From: Pseudomonadota bacterium
GTDB lineage: Bacteria > Pseudomonadota > Gammaproteobacteria > Steroidobacterales > Steroidobacteraceae
Direction of reading: 5' to 3'
Assembly: GCA_021805865.1 (NCBI GenBank)
Contig: JAJZDX010000008.1
Location: 87,383 to 151,382 of the forward strand
DNA length: 64,000 nucleotides
Under the pieces are notes generated by a model, which saw only the letters and a list, made by a program, of their open reading frames with translations, was not told where the DNA came from and did not search any database. A program made the position numbers and the translations under genes. Shown piece by piece: positions 12,267-20,707 of the stretch (within the stretch, counting starts at the first letter, position 1; each line of letters begins with the position of its first letter).

Positions 12267-13583
12267 TCACTCTCCGCCAGTTCCGGACTCTTCGGACGTG
12301 CCGGGGACCAGGAAATTGCACACGCGAATCTCGCCACGCCGCCGCACCATGGTGGCGGCAGCGCGCACGGCCGGGTCATCCGGGGCCGGCTGATCCACCG
12401 TCACGTGACTCTTAAAGGACCGCGTGACGAGTCCTGCGAGCGCCTCGTAGAGCCCCTCGATGCTGTCCGCCACGTTGCGCAGATACTCGGGTCGGCGGTG
12501 CTTGTAGCGCCGCCCTGTGGGGCTGCCTTCCTCGCGGTGCCCCATGAAGACATCCGCCTCGGAGTCCGGTACGCCATCCTCCGCGAGCCATGTGCGCACG
12601 GTGTGGCGAATGACGTTCGGCCCACCGCTGACACCGGCCTTCTCGGCGAGCAGGTCGAAGAACTCGCGGGTGGCAAGCGGTTTGCCGTAGTACGTGATGA
12701 CGTGGGTAGCGCCCCGCAGGACATGCGCGCCGACAGCGCCATGAGACTTCGGAGGCGCTTTGCCCGAGGGGGCAGCGCCTGCCACGTCCTCGTCGCGCCA
12801 TGCGGCGAGTTCCGCGGCGAGCGTCGGAGCAATGACGATCGTCGGCCGACGCTTCTTCGTCTGGCGCCGACCCTCCGGGTTCAACTGGATCCGCCCGATC
12901 CGAAGATCGACGCGATCCCAAGTGAGCTCTCGAAGCGCCGCCTCGCGACTCGCCGTGCCGACGGCGAGCACGAGAAAGCGCCACCAATGCTCGCGGGTGT
13001 AGCGCTCATTCTCAGGCCGCGCCGCCGCCGCATTAAAGAGCGCGGCGAGTTCCTCGAGTGAGTAGGTTCGATCGCGGTCGACGAGTACGGGTTTCCAATC
13101 CTCCGCCCGGATCTGCTCGGGGATCACCAAGTCCTTGTTGTCGCGCTTGCACCAGTTCATCGCGGCCCAGATGCGATTCAGCCGCCCGTCGATGGTCCAG
13201 TCCGAGAGCCCGCGCTCGCGCAGCGCGGTCACGAGCTCCAATTGCTTCTTCCGGGTGAGCGCGCTGACATTCACGTCACCCCATAGATCAAGCGCATCGC
13301 GCTGCGCGGCCCGCTGCGCCGGCGCGCTCGGCAGGTGCTGCGCGTAGTGAATGTAGTAGGTTTGGAGGACTTCGGCTAACTGTGCATCGGCCCCGACGGC
13401 GGGACGCTCGTGCCGCAGGGCATACTCGAGGAGGGCTTGCCTTGCCGAGTCGCGGTCTGCCGTGCCAGTTGAAACAACAGCCGTCTGTCGGGTGTCGGCC
13501 TCGTACCAAGCGATGTACCAGTATTTCGCACTGCCGAGGCGCTTGAGGAAGAAGCGCCCAACCCGGTCACGTTCGTCTTGCAT
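12267..13583 (-). CDS. int: Tyrosine recombinase / integrase
   Basis: Site-specific recombinase of the phage-integrase family, 438 residues, expected to insert and excise the element at tRNA-Gly. Catalytic pattern visible: Arg213 in TASREAALREL, Lys243 in QTKKRRP, His327-x2-Arg330 in RHTVRTWL, His349 in MGHREEG and a Tyr at 360 (GRRYKHRR). The N-terminal 60 residues (WYIAWYE... STGTADRDSARQ) match the SAM-like/arm region of element integrases. Its first 208 bases overlap the upstream xis-like frame, so both are probably made from one leftward mRNA. Confidence 0.92.
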   Translation of the reverse strand: MQDERDRVGRFFLKRLGSAKYWYIAWYEADTRQTAVVSTGTADRDSARQALLEYALRHERPAVGADAQLAEVLQTYYIHYAQHLPSAPAQRAAQRDALDLWGDVNVSALTRKKQLELVTALRERGLSDWTIDGRLNRIWAAMNWCKRDNKDLVIPEQIRAEDWKPVLVDRDRTYSLEELAALFNAAAARPENERYTREHWWRFLVLAVGTASREAALRELTWDRVDLRIGRIQLNPEGRRQTKKRRPTIVIAPTLAAELAAWRDEDVAGAAPSGKAPPKSHGAVGAHVLRGATHVITYYGKPLATREFFDLLAEKAGVSGGPNVIRHTVRTWLAEDGVPDSEADVFMGHREEGSPTGRRYKHRRPEYLRNVADSIEGLYEALAGLVTRSFKSHVTVDQPAPDDPAVRAAATMVRRRGEIRVCNFLVPGTSEESGTGGE

Positions 13584-13768
13584 GTCCCCTCGCGCAGAAA
13601 GATTTCGAGGTCTTCCCGGCGGACCCGGGTTGATCGCCCGAACCGCACGGCGGCGAGCTTACCGGATTGGACGAATCGCTTCACGGTACGCACGCTGATT
13701 CGCAGATGCTCCGCCACCTCATCCAGGGTAAAGAGGGTCGGCAGCGGCGGCATCGCCTCGGCGGTCAT
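13376..13768 (-). CDS. xis: Excisionase-like HTH protein
   Basis: Residues 12-58 (TLDEVAEHLRISVRTVKRF...GRSTRVRREDLEIFL) form a MerR/excisionase-type winged helix of the HTH_17 group, the usual partner of tyrosine integrases. A GGGAGG ribosome site precedes ATG 13768. The frame runs on 208 bases into int, giving a low-complexity C-terminal tail of about 69 residues that is simply int in another frame; this long overlap is odd and the functional part is probably the first 60-65 residues. Promoter with the element-wide palindrome lies just upstream. Confidence 0.75.
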   Translation of the reverse strand: MTAEAMPPLPTLFTLDEVAEHLRISVRTVKRFVQSGKLAAVRFGRSTRVRREDLEIFLREGTCKTNVTGLGASSSSASAVRNTGTSLGTRPTPDRRLLFQLARQTATRQGKPSSSMPCGTSVPPSGPMHS

Positions 13769-13821
13769 GATGACCGTCCTCCCGATGCGAATCCGTGAGA
13801 TAGCGCGCTGGACATGGACTC

Positions 13822-13851
13822 AGAGTATGGCAAGCCATACCTATTTGTCAA
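13822..13851 (-). promoter_or_regulatory. xis/int promoter with GTATGGC palindrome operator
   Basis: Read leftward: TTGACA (13851-13846), then the 16-bp palindrome GTATGGCTTGCCATAC (13840-13825) starting 5 bases later, then TACTCT (13827-13822) as -10, its TAC being the operator's last three bases. Same layout as in front of the csf operon and the cro-like gene. Confidence 0.75.
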
Positions 13852-13905
13852 GCATGAGATACGGCGCCGGGCGTTTCGTCTCGGTGCCACAGTTAAGGGT
13901 CTCGG

Positions 13906-14547
13906 TCAGCGACCGTCATCCGGTGATCGACGACCCGGCATGATAGCCGCGGCTCCCCGCCGGCAATGAGCTGACGCCTGCTGCGCGTGCGCTCCAAGCT
14001 GAGTTTCCACGCTCCCGATCATCTCCCGCCAGTTGTCCCATGTCATACGCGGCCCGTGGACACCTCTGTTGTACGGGGCGTCGAAGATCACGTGTCGCCA
14101 TAGCGGCATCTCCGCACCATCGACGCGCGGCTTGTCGTCCACCAGCACATGGCCGCGGACGAGCGTCTTGTCCTTCGTGACGATCAGTCGCTGCAGGAAC
14201 TCCGCGCCCAGGTGCCGTTCGACCCACTCGTACTTCTCCGGCACGCAGTTCCGCCAGAATGTGAGCGGCGAGGTGCAGATTCGTACGTCGTGTCCTTCCT
14301 CGAGCAGGACATGAACGCCCTTGAGCGCCCCGTGCATCGGCAGGAGATTGCGATAGAATCCCCGCGCCTCGTAGATACTCCTCACGGCATCCGCCAGACG
14401 AGGGGAATAGTCATCAGTCAGGCGGAAGGACTTGCGCTCGCTCGGCGCGAGCGCCGGCACGTGATCACCATAGCGCAGGTTCCAGGCATCGCGGAATCCG
14501 CGTTCGAAATCCGCGAGCACGCCGTCCTGATCGAGTAGGATCAACAT
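13906..14547 (-). CDS. 5'(3')-deoxyribonucleotidase-like HAD phosphatase
   Basis: Haloacid-dehalogenase-fold nucleotidase. Seen: nucleophile motif LLDQDGVLADFE (Asp6 and Asp8) at the N-terminus, ICTSPL as motif II and DDKPRVDG as the C-terminal acidic motif. This matches the NT5C group that dephosphorylates deoxynucleotides, often found on phages and plasmids for nucleotide pool control. About 213 residues; the last 30 are low-complexity. Start ATG 14547 is 27 bases from the ssb stop. Confidence 0.8.
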   Translation of the reverse strand: MLILLDQDGVLADFERGFRDAWNLRYGDHVPALAPSERKSFRLTDDYSPRLADAVRSIYEARGFYRNLLPMHGALKGVHVLLEEGHDVRICTSPLTFWRNCVPEKYEWVERHLGAEFLQRLIVTKDKTLVRGHVLVDDKPRVDGAEMPLWRHVIFDAPYNRGVHGPRMTWDNWREMIGSVETQLGAHAQQASAHCRRGAAAIMPGRRSPDDGR

Positions 14548-14574
14548 CGCGAGGGACCTTCGGCCAGCGGCAGG

Positions 14575-15141
14575 TCAGGCGACGAGCCGCGCGACATGGG
14601 GTGCCAACGCCGCGAGCATCGTGCCGAGCGGCAGGATCGCGCCCCAGGCGAAGGGAATGTCATCGTCGAAATCGACCCCTGCGGGGGCCATTCCCCCTGC
14701 GCCGGGCGCGGCCGGGTTCGGGGCGGCACCCCCCGAAGACCCTGGGGCACCGGTACCGGGCGCTGCCGCCGCGGCATTATCCGAACGGCTCTGCGCGCCG
14801 CGGGCCGCGGGACTGCCGAGCATCTGCAGGTCGTTCACGATGACCTCGGTGCTGTAGCGGTCGTGTCCTTCGCGGTCCTGCCACTTGCGGGTGCGAAGGC
14901 TCCCCTCGACATAGATTTGCGAGCCCTTGCGCAGGTACTCGCCCGCGATCTCAGCGAGCCGTCCGAAGAACACACAGCGATGCCATTCCGTGCGCTCGTG
15001 CTGCTCGCCCGTCTGTTTGTCGCGCCAGGACTCATTCGTGGCGAGACTCACGTTCGCTACGGCGGTGCCGGAGGGCAGGGCGCGCATATCAGGGTCCTGC
15101 CCCAGGTTTCCGACCAGAATCACCTTGTTCACGCCACGCAT
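14575..15141 (-). CDS. ssb: Single-stranded DNA-binding protein
   Basis: OB-fold SSB: residues 1-110 hold the canonical core ([65 protein letters not shown]), followed by a Gly/Ala/Pro-rich linker. The usual acidic tip appears as FDDDIPF but is followed by about 24 extra hydrophobic residues instead of the stop. Start ATG 15141 has GGAG at the right distance; a longer frame to 15168 lacks support. Probably coats ssDNA during transfer or replication of the element. Confidence 0.93.
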   Translation of the reverse strand: MRGVNKVILVGNLGQDPDMRALPSGTAVANVSLATNESWRDKQTGEQHERTEWHRCVFFGRLAEIAGEYLRKGSQIYVEGSLRTRKWQDREGHDRYSTEVIVNDLQMLGSPAARGAQSRSDNAAAAAPGTGAPGSSGGAAPNPAAPGAGGMAPAGVDFDDDIPFAWGAILPLGTMLAALAPHVARLVA

Positions 15142-15174
15142 GTCATGTCTCCTGCGTTGGCCTTGCAAGCCACG

Positions 15175-16980
15175 CTATTCCTGCGGCCGCTCGGCCGCAT
15201 GCTTACCCTCATTCCCCGCGCCGCGCGCGAGGTATCGCTCGATCAGTCGCCGCAGGTGACTCTCGTCAGCCTCCGCGACTTGCACGCCGAGGTGGGGGTC
15301 TACGATCTGTGTCGCCTCGCTTTTCTTGATCCCGAGCACGTCCATCATGGGCGGATCCGAGCCATCGTCCGTGACGAGCAGGAAACACGTCACCGGGTTC
15401 TTCTGTCCCTCGCGATCGAGCCGCCAGAGGATCTGCTGGTGGATGCCGGGGGACCAGTCGAGCTCCCCGAGTATCACGACGGAGGAGCGGTGCTGAAGCC
15501 CGTCCACCCCTGCGCCGGAGCGAAGCGACAGGATGAGGATGTCCGTGTCGCCGTCCAGGAACCGGCGCTTCTCGGCCTCCTTGCGAGCCGCGGTCTCGGA
15601 GCCCGTGTACATTGCGGGTTTCAAGTCCGCGAGCGCCTCGAGCCAGATTCGGTAGACCTCGCGGTGCCAGCCGACGAGCAGCACCGGCTCGCCGGCCTCC
15701 ACCATGAGCCGCGCGAACTGCGCAACGGTCTTGGCCTTGGCGATCCCGGTGGCCTGGCGCACCATAATGTCGAGTTCGCGGGCCGCTTGGCCGCGCTCGA
15801 CGAAGCTGCCGGTGGTGGCGCGAATGGCGAGCTGCTGCGCGAGCGCTTCCACGGATTCGACGGTCTTGGCGTCATAGTCGATGGTTTCGACGATGATCGA
15901 GGTCTTCGGCAGTTGCTGCCCTACGTCGCTCTTCAATCGGCGGATGAGTGCGTGCTGCTCGCGCAGGTAAGTCCCGAGGGCCTTCGGGTCCTTGATGTGC
16001 CCGCCGCGCCCCGCAGCGCGGTTGACCCATTCGCGCTCGAAGTCCGTCCATCCGCCGAGGACGGCATCGTCGATGAACTGCATCACGTTCCACATCTCGA
16101 CGCCGTAGTTGTAGATCGGCGTGGCGGTCAAGCCGAGGCGGTACGTGACCCCCTGGGAGAGGAGGAATGCCGCGGCACCTTTCTGCGTGCCCTTCCCGGT
16201 GCGCAGACTTTGCGGCTCGTCGAACACGGCGGTCTTGAAGAAATTGCCGTGCGACTTGAAGAACTGGATCCACCCGCCGATCTGACTCACGCGAAAGATG
16301 TACACGTCGGCGAGCGGCAGATTGTACGGGGAACCCTTCTCGATCAGGTGGACCGAGAGTTCCGTGAAAGCGGTGATCTTGTCCGCCCATTGCCGCTGCA
16401 TGTGAGCGTCGCAGATTACTGCGGCGGGCAACGTGCCCGACGTACTCGCGAGAAATCCCGCCGCGGTGTACGTCTTGCCGAGTCCGCCTTCATCGCCGAG
16501 GAGAAGACTCTTGCGCCGGCGCAGGACCTCGATCGCCTGCGCCTGGTAGTCGCGGATCCGCTGTCCCGGCTTCACGCCCGCGATGGGGGATGCGCGATAG
16601 GCGGGCAGCAGGATGCGCTCGAGTTCGGCCTGCTCATGATCCCATCCGCGCCGGCCGGTATCGAGCACATGGCGGTCCTCCGCCGTCATGGCAAGCGGAT
16701 ATCGCAAGGTGAACCACTCGAGGTCTGCGGCGTGCATCAGGTCGTTCGGCAGGTGAAACGGGCCAGCCGATTCCTTCGGCACACGCGGGAAGAGATGCTT
16801 GAAGCGGATCGCGACGTGTGGCTCCAAGTCGGCGATCTCCCATCGGCCCTGCGCCGGACTCGGTCCGGTGCGGCGGCACCCATTGTCATCGGCGACGAGC
16901 CGCAGCGTCCCGTAGGTCCGTGCCTGCGGCGGGCGCTCTTGCGGAGGCGACTCAAGAGGTAGGGGAAGCGCAGCGCTCAC
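15175..16980 (-). CDS. SNF2-family DNA helicase/translocase
   Basis: Superfamily 2 ATPase of about 601 residues. Seen: Walker A GDEGGLGKTYTAAG, a DE-box as VFDEPQS, motif III GLTATP and C-terminal motifs V/VI (SLRSGAGVDGLQ ... QQILWRLDREGQ). Start taken as GTG 16980, overlapping the stop of the upstream nuclease-like gene (GTGA); the longer frame upstream is a shadow. Family members remodel DNA or protein-DNA complexes; here it is paired with a nuclease-like protein, as in many phage and plasmid replication regions. Confidence 0.85.
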   Translation of the reverse strand: MSAALPLPLESPPQERPPQARTYGTLRLVADDNGCRRTGPSPAQGRWEIADLEPHVAIRFKHLFPRVPKESAGPFHLPNDLMHAADLEWFTLRYPLAMTAEDRHVLDTGRRGWDHEQAELERILLPAYRASPIAGVKPGQRIRDYQAQAIEVLRRRKSLLLGDEGGLGKTYTAAGFLASTSGTLPAAVICDAHMQRQWADKITAFTELSVHLIEKGSPYNLPLADVYIFRVSQIGGWIQFFKSHGNFFKTAVFDEPQSLRTGKGTQKGAAAFLLSQGVTYRLGLTATPIYNYGVEMWNVMQFIDDAVLGGWTDFEREWVNRAAGRGGHIKDPKALGTYLREQHALIRRLKSDVGQQLPKTSIIVETIDYDAKTVESVEALAQQLAIRATTGSFVERGQAARELDIMVRQATGIAKAKTVAQFARLMVEAGEPVLLVGWHREVYRIWLEALADLKPAMYTGSETAARKEAEKRRFLDGDTDILILSLRSGAGVDGLQHRSSVVILGELDWSPGIHQQILWRLDREGQKNPVTCFLLVTDDGSDPPMMDVLGIKKSEATQIVDPHLGVQVAEADESHLRRLIERYLARGAGNEGKHAAERPQE

Positions 16981-17408
16981 AGCAGCCACCCCTTCGAGAG
17001 GGACGCGGCGTAGACGGGTTTGCCGCGAATCTCGGCCGGCAGCCCCATGCTGAGGTTCGAGGCGAGGATGATGGCCGCGACCTCGGGGTGTCGGGTGTAG
17101 CGCTCGATCTGTCGGTAGATGTCGATTTTGCGCGGCCCGCCGCCCGGGCCTTTGAGTTTGCACTCGACTGCGATCCATTGGGTGAGTGCGCGGGGGCAGG
17201 GTATTAGGAAGTCGGGGATGTCCTCGGCCGAGAGGCGGTGCTCGCGCTCGAAGGGAATTCCGGCTGATGCGAGGGCGACGCTGATCCCGGACTGCATGAC
17301 TTTCTCCGTGGATAGGTCCACGCGCGTCCTCGAGAGCAGCCGTACGAGGGTGGCGCAGAAAGACGGCGTGTCGGGGCAGCCGGCACCAGGTGGTGCGGTC
17401 TCAGTCAT
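16977..17408 (-). CDS. PD-(D/E)xK nuclease-like protein
   Basis: 143 residues. The segment PDFLIPCP...WIAVECKLKG has the D...ExK spacing of the PD-(D/E)xK/VRR-NUC nuclease fold, followed by RKIDIYRQIERYTRHPEV, the usual basic helix. Start ATG 17408 overlaps the stop of the DUF4031 gene (ATGA). It is coupled to the SNF2 helicase, so a joint role in processing branched or foreign DNA is plausible. The nuclease call is from motif only. Confidence 0.6.
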   Translation of the reverse strand: MTETAPPGAGCPDTPSFCATLVRLLSRTRVDLSTEKVMQSGISVALASAGIPFEREHRLSAEDIPDFLIPCPRALTQWIAVECKLKGPGGGPRKIDIYRQIERYTRHPEVAAIILASNLSMGLPAEIRGKPVYAASLSKGWLL

Positions 17409-17731
17409 GTCTGCGCGAAACCTCTGGTGCACCGAAGGTCCTCGGCCCAGGCCAACCCGACAGTGGTGCGCCGACGAATGGCGTCGTGAATTCGACGTAT
17501 GATGGCGACGAGCTCGTGGCGGTCGACTTCGAGGGCACCATGCGCGATCGCGAGTGCTCGCTTGCCTTTGGCGATGTCGTAGTGGGGCGTGCTGGCCGAG
17601 TGCTGATACCAGCGCCGCGCGACACCAATCCGGTCGACCATGGCATGGAGTTCAGTCGGCGTATCGGCCAGCAGATGGCACATGAGCATCCAGCCAAAGC
17701 GGTGTTGAGGTTGATCGACGTACACGCCCAT
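17405..17731 (-). CDS. DUF4031-type small protein
   Basis: 108 residues with the family pattern: MGVYVDQP at the start, CHLLADTPTELHAM, RIGVARRWYQ, HYDIAKGKRALAIAHGA. Function of the family is unknown; it is common on phages and plasmids. Coupled by ATGA overlap to the nuclease-like gene downstream. Confidence 0.7.
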   Translation of the reverse strand: MGVYVDQPQHRFGWMLMCHLLADTPTELHAMVDRIGVARRWYQHSASTPHYDIAKGKRALAIAHGALEVDRHELVAIIRRIHDAIRRRTTVGLAWAEDLRCTRGFAQT

Positions 17732-17736
17732 GCCGT

Positions 17737-18066
17737 TTACCGTTTCACGCCCGCGATGGATTCCTGTTCCAATCCGCCGGCCGCGCTTCGCGCCCTCCGG
17801 ACACAGTGATCAACGTCCGCATAATCTGCGGCGCCACGTTCGCGGTAGACCTCGCTCTTGAGACACTGGCGAAATTCTTTGATCGCGGAAGTGCGAAAGG
17901 CTTGGGGGACTGCGGAGACACGATTGACGGCAGCCTGAACGTATGCGGGTGACGCGGTGTTGTTTGGAGCAGCGGCATACCAGATAATGCCTCCGACGCC
18001 GCCACATATGAAAACGACAAGGCCGATTGCGAAGACGGCCGGCCAAAAATCGCTATCAGTAGACAT
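17737..18066 (-). CDS. Small membrane protein, unknown
   Basis: 109 residues from ATG 18066 with AAGG upstream. One clear membrane helix at residues 9-32 (AVFAIGLVVFICGGVGGIIWYAA) followed by a soluble C-terminal domain containing two Cys residues. No family recognised. Its start overlaps the end of the upstream gene by 11 bases. Confidence 0.6.
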   Translation of the reverse strand: MSTDSDFWPAVFAIGLVVFICGGVGGIIWYAAAPNNTASPAYVQAAVNRVSAVPQAFRTSAIKEFRQCLKSEVYRERGAADYADVDHCVRRARSAAGGLEQESIAGVKR

Positions 18067-18325
18067 GTTGAATCGCCTTCTTGATGATCGCCAGCAGTCG
18101 TAATTCCGCACGGCTGGCTTGTGCTGCGGAAATGCATCGGGTCGCGCTCAACTGGATGATGGCCCGGCGCGTTCGCTCCAGCGAAGCGGTGGTATGGAGG
18201 GGTAACTTAATGCCCTGAGCCCGGAGCTGGTCGCGGATGTGCTCCGCGAAGGTGCCGAGTTCGACGGTGAGCGTCGCGGGCGTGCCGTTGTCGGAGCGAC
18301 GACGTCGGTGGGAATTCATGGTCAT
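18056..18325 (-). CDS. Hypothetical protein
   Basis: About 89 residues, basic N-terminus (NSHRRRRSDN) then helix-rich. First ATG after the stop of the upstream gene is 18325; ATG 18319 also fits. Overlapping order with neighbours on both sides supports translation. No recognisable family. Confidence 0.5.
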   Translation of the reverse strand: MTMNSHRRRRSDNGTPATLTVELGTFAEHIRDQLRAQGIKLPLHTTASLERTRRAIIQLSATRCISAAQASRAELRLLAIIKKAIQHVY

Positions 18326-18332
18326 TTGCTCG

Positions 18333-18668
18333 TTACTCAGCATTGAACCGTCCGGTACCATTCAACGTTGCTGGCACGACGGAATGGTGTAGATAACGTT
18401 CAATGTGCTTCAGCTTCTCATCGGCCAGCAAATGAATCGTGCTCTCTCGCGCGATGCCCGCTTCGCAGACGAGTTTCATGGCTGCGCGGACATCACCCAT
18501 CTCGCGCTCGAGCGTATAGGCGTTCACTTCCCGAGATTCCGGGTGGTAGTTCCGCAGCCCGTGGCGCTGAATCTTCGAGATGATCTGGATGACTTCGGCG
18601 CACTCCTCTGCGAGGACCGCCAGGAGTTCATCTTCGGCCGGGGTCAGACCATTGAAATGCTCAGTCAT
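18333..18668 (-). CDS. MazG-like nucleotide pyrophosphohydrolase
   Basis: 111 residues. LAEECAEVIQIISKI (residues about 19-33) and a second acidic helix EREMGDVRAAMKLV match the EExxE...ExxD metal-site pattern of all-alpha NTP pyrophosphohydrolases, including phage dNTP-cleaving versions. Sits among other nucleotide-metabolism genes in the leftward unit. Substrate unknown. Confidence 0.6.
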   Translation of the reverse strand: MTEHFNGLTPAEDELLAVLAEECAEVIQIISKIQRHGLRNYHPESREVNAYTLEREMGDVRAAMKLVCEAGIARESTIHLLADEKLKHIERYLHHSVVPATLNGTGRFNAE

Positions 18669-18678
18669 GGCAGTCTCC

Positions 18679-19317
18679 TCACTGAGAAGCCAATGCAGGT
18701 GCTTGGGACCGCTGCACGCGCTCCCAGTGAGTCAGTTCCTCGATTCGGCGTTCGCACTTGAGGACGAACCCTTGCCCCTTCTCGCCGAGCCACTCCATGA
18801 GGTGCTCGACGCATTCGTAGTCATCGACGGTGAGTTCGGGCCGTTTCTTCAGCGCCTCGCCGCATAGATAACTCGTGATGTCTCGGCCGAAGTGATCGTC
18901 GGGGGCCAGGAGATGTTCGAGCGTCCGGTATCCATGGTTGATGCCCGGTGAGCGCGTGTTCTGTGTCGTCCAGGCGATGAGCCACGCACGGCCTGGGTAC
19001 TCACGGAATTTCTCGACGAGCCGATTGGCGGAGAGCCGAATCCCTTGCCCGCAGGCGGTGCCGAGCCAGATCACCACGGAAGTGCAGATTGAGGCGTGAC
19101 GCTGCGTCACGTAGGAGGGGTGTTTCCACAGAATATCGACCAACATGCCATTTGGCACGTGGTAGCCATCCTGCGGGAGCTCGCGCATCAGGTGCTGCCA
19201 CTCCTCGAAGTAGACACGCTCGCCGATGTGACCGGATCGGGGATAGCAGGCGCGGATCGGCCTGTATTCGAACCAACCCTGCTCGAAGAGGTAGTCTTCG
19301 TATTCGCTGTTTTCCAT
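18679..19317 (-). CDS. Hypothetical protein (212 aa)
   Basis: Soluble, Trp/Tyr-rich protein of 212 residues with no membrane segment or motif I recognise. ATG 19317 is 10 bases upstream of a MazG-like gene's region in the same leftward unit. Coding is supported by unbroken length, start placement and lack of a better frame. Confidence 0.6.
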   Translation of the reverse strand: MENSEYEDYLFEQGWFEYRPIRACYPRSGHIGERVYFEEWQHLMRELPQDGYHVPNGMLVDILWKHPSYVTQRHASICTSVVIWLGTACGQGIRLSANRLVEKFREYPGRAWLIAWTTQNTRSPGINHGYRTLEHLLAPDDHFGRDITSYLCGEALKKRPELTVDDYECVEHLMEWLGEKGQGFVLKCERRIEELTHWERVQRSQAPALASQ

Positions 19318-19379
19318 GATTCATTCCCTCCGCTGTGGGAGAGCCGCGGCGGGTGTGCTGGTGAGCGAGCGAATTGCCT

Positions 19380-19916
19380 TCACGTTGCTGAGCCCGTGAA
19401 CCAAGAGCGAGACTCCAAGAATCCGTCCAAAGTGTGGTGCTCGGCAGCGTAAGCGCTCATTTCTTTTGCGGCCTGGGCGCTGGTCACTCGACCTTCCAGG
19501 ATGGCTATTCGGACTCGCTTCTGTAGTTCCGTTGGCTCGAACCCCTCCAGTCGATGGATCGCATCGACCTGTGCGAATACAGCGAGCATCTGATCACGAC
19601 CTGAGCGTGTCCCGGCTTGACCATCAGGCATCAATCCCAAGAAACCGAGTGCCTTCTCCTGGTCCGCCGAGTAAGCCGGCGAGCCAATATCCGCGATGAG
19701 ATCGTCTCGGTGCGCCCACTGCGCAGCGCACACGGTGAATCCGGCATCGAAGGCTTGTAGGAGTGCGCCGTTCAGCCGCTTGATTTCCTTCGCCTGGTGT
19801 TCGATGTGGGCAGCGATGCGCCGCAGTGGCACGGCCAGAAGCGCGTTGCCGTGGGCCTGCCGTTGTAGAAAGCGCAGTGCATCGTCGATGGTGGACGGAA
19901 TGGGTGTGTCGGTCAT
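19380..19916 (-). CDS. Hypothetical protein (178 aa)
   Basis: 178 residues, mostly helical; residues 30-60 (LRRIAAHIEHQAKEIKRLNGALLQAFDAG) look like a coiled coil. Start ATG 19916 overlaps the upstream membrane-protein stop (ATGA). No family recognised. Confidence 0.6.
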   Translation of the reverse strand: MTDTPIPSTIDDALRFLQRQAHGNALLAVPLRRIAAHIEHQAKEIKRLNGALLQAFDAGFTVCAAQWAHRDDLIADIGSPAYSADQEKALGFLGLMPDGQAGTRSGRDQMLAVFAQVDAIHRLEGFEPTELQKRVRIAILEGRVTSAQAAKEMSAYAAEHHTLDGFLESRSWFTGSAT

Positions 19917-20482
19917 GACTCGATCACTCCCCGCCGCGCCAGGACGGCGAAATTCGAATCGACTGGCGGCACCGCTGTGTGCTCTGGCAGGATCCGGACC
20001 GATTCGCGAATGTGCACCGCCTCTCGCTCAATGAGCATGGATTGCGCAACAGGGATTGCGGGCATCGCCACCGCGCGCGGGTCGCTGCGCATGACCGGTT
20101 CCGCCCGGGTCGGGGCGTTGGACTCATGCCCACGTGCCATCATCCGGCTCATCGCTTCGCGCATGGCGGGACTCGAAAAGAACTCAAACCCCTCGTCGCG
20201 CACAAAGAGACGCAGTTGCGCCGCCGTCCGCCGCTCGGCCCGCCGCCAATGAACGAGCCCCATGATCGAGGTCACGAAGTAGTAGGCGAAGAGGGCGAGT
20301 GTCCACCACTCGTTCAACAGGGCGAAGTACAGCACGGCGAGTGCGTTCGCCGGGATCCAGAATCGCCACCCCCGCGCATCTCGTCGGCGAATGAACTCGT
20401 TACCCGCGATGGCGAGCAGCACGAAGGCGATATTGAGCACGGTGAGGGTGGAGAGAGTGGCGGGAATGTTGGGAAGAGTCAT
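19913..20482 (-). CDS. PnuC-like small membrane protein
   Basis: 189 residues from ATG 20482, which overlaps the upstream stop (ATGA). Three membrane helices in the first 90 residues with RRRDARGWRFWIPANALAVLYF and FAYYFVTSIMGLVHWRR, a layout reminiscent of PnuC-type nicotinamide riboside transporters but shorter; the C-terminal 100 residues are soluble. The PnuC relation is a weak pattern match, not established. Confidence 0.45.
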   Translation of the reverse strand: MTLPNIPATLSTLTVLNIAFVLLAIAGNEFIRRRDARGWRFWIPANALAVLYFALLNEWWTLALFAYYFVTSIMGLVHWRRAERRTAAQLRLFVRDEGFEFFSSPAMREAMSRMMARGHESNAPTRAEPVMRSDPRAVAMPAIPVAQSMLIEREAVHIRESVRILPEHTAVPPVDSNFAVLARRGVIES

Positions 20483-20703
20483 GACGCGCTCTCCTGGCTC
20501 GCGCCCCCGTCGTAGGGCGTGATGCGACGACGTTGGTCCGAAATGCCGATCACAACTACGACGATCACGAAGGATAGGGCGTAGAGGGCGATGATCCAAT
20601 GAACGGGATGCGGATGGAGCGAGTAAACGTGCCACCCGAGATACCCGAGTCCGAGGATCACAATGACAAAGATCCGTGCGAGCATCGTGATGTCGTGGCT
20701 CAT
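20479..20703 (-). CDS. Small two-helix membrane protein
   Basis: 74 residues with membrane segments at about 9-27 and 35-56. ATG 20703 is 4 bases beyond the stop of the upstream secreted protein and its end overlaps the next start (ATGA). No family recognised. Confidence 0.55.
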   Translation of the reverse strand: MSHDITMLARIFVIVILGLGYLGWHVYSLHPHPVHWIIALYALSFVIVVVVIGISDQRRRITPYDGGASQESAS

Positions 20704-20707
20704 AGTG

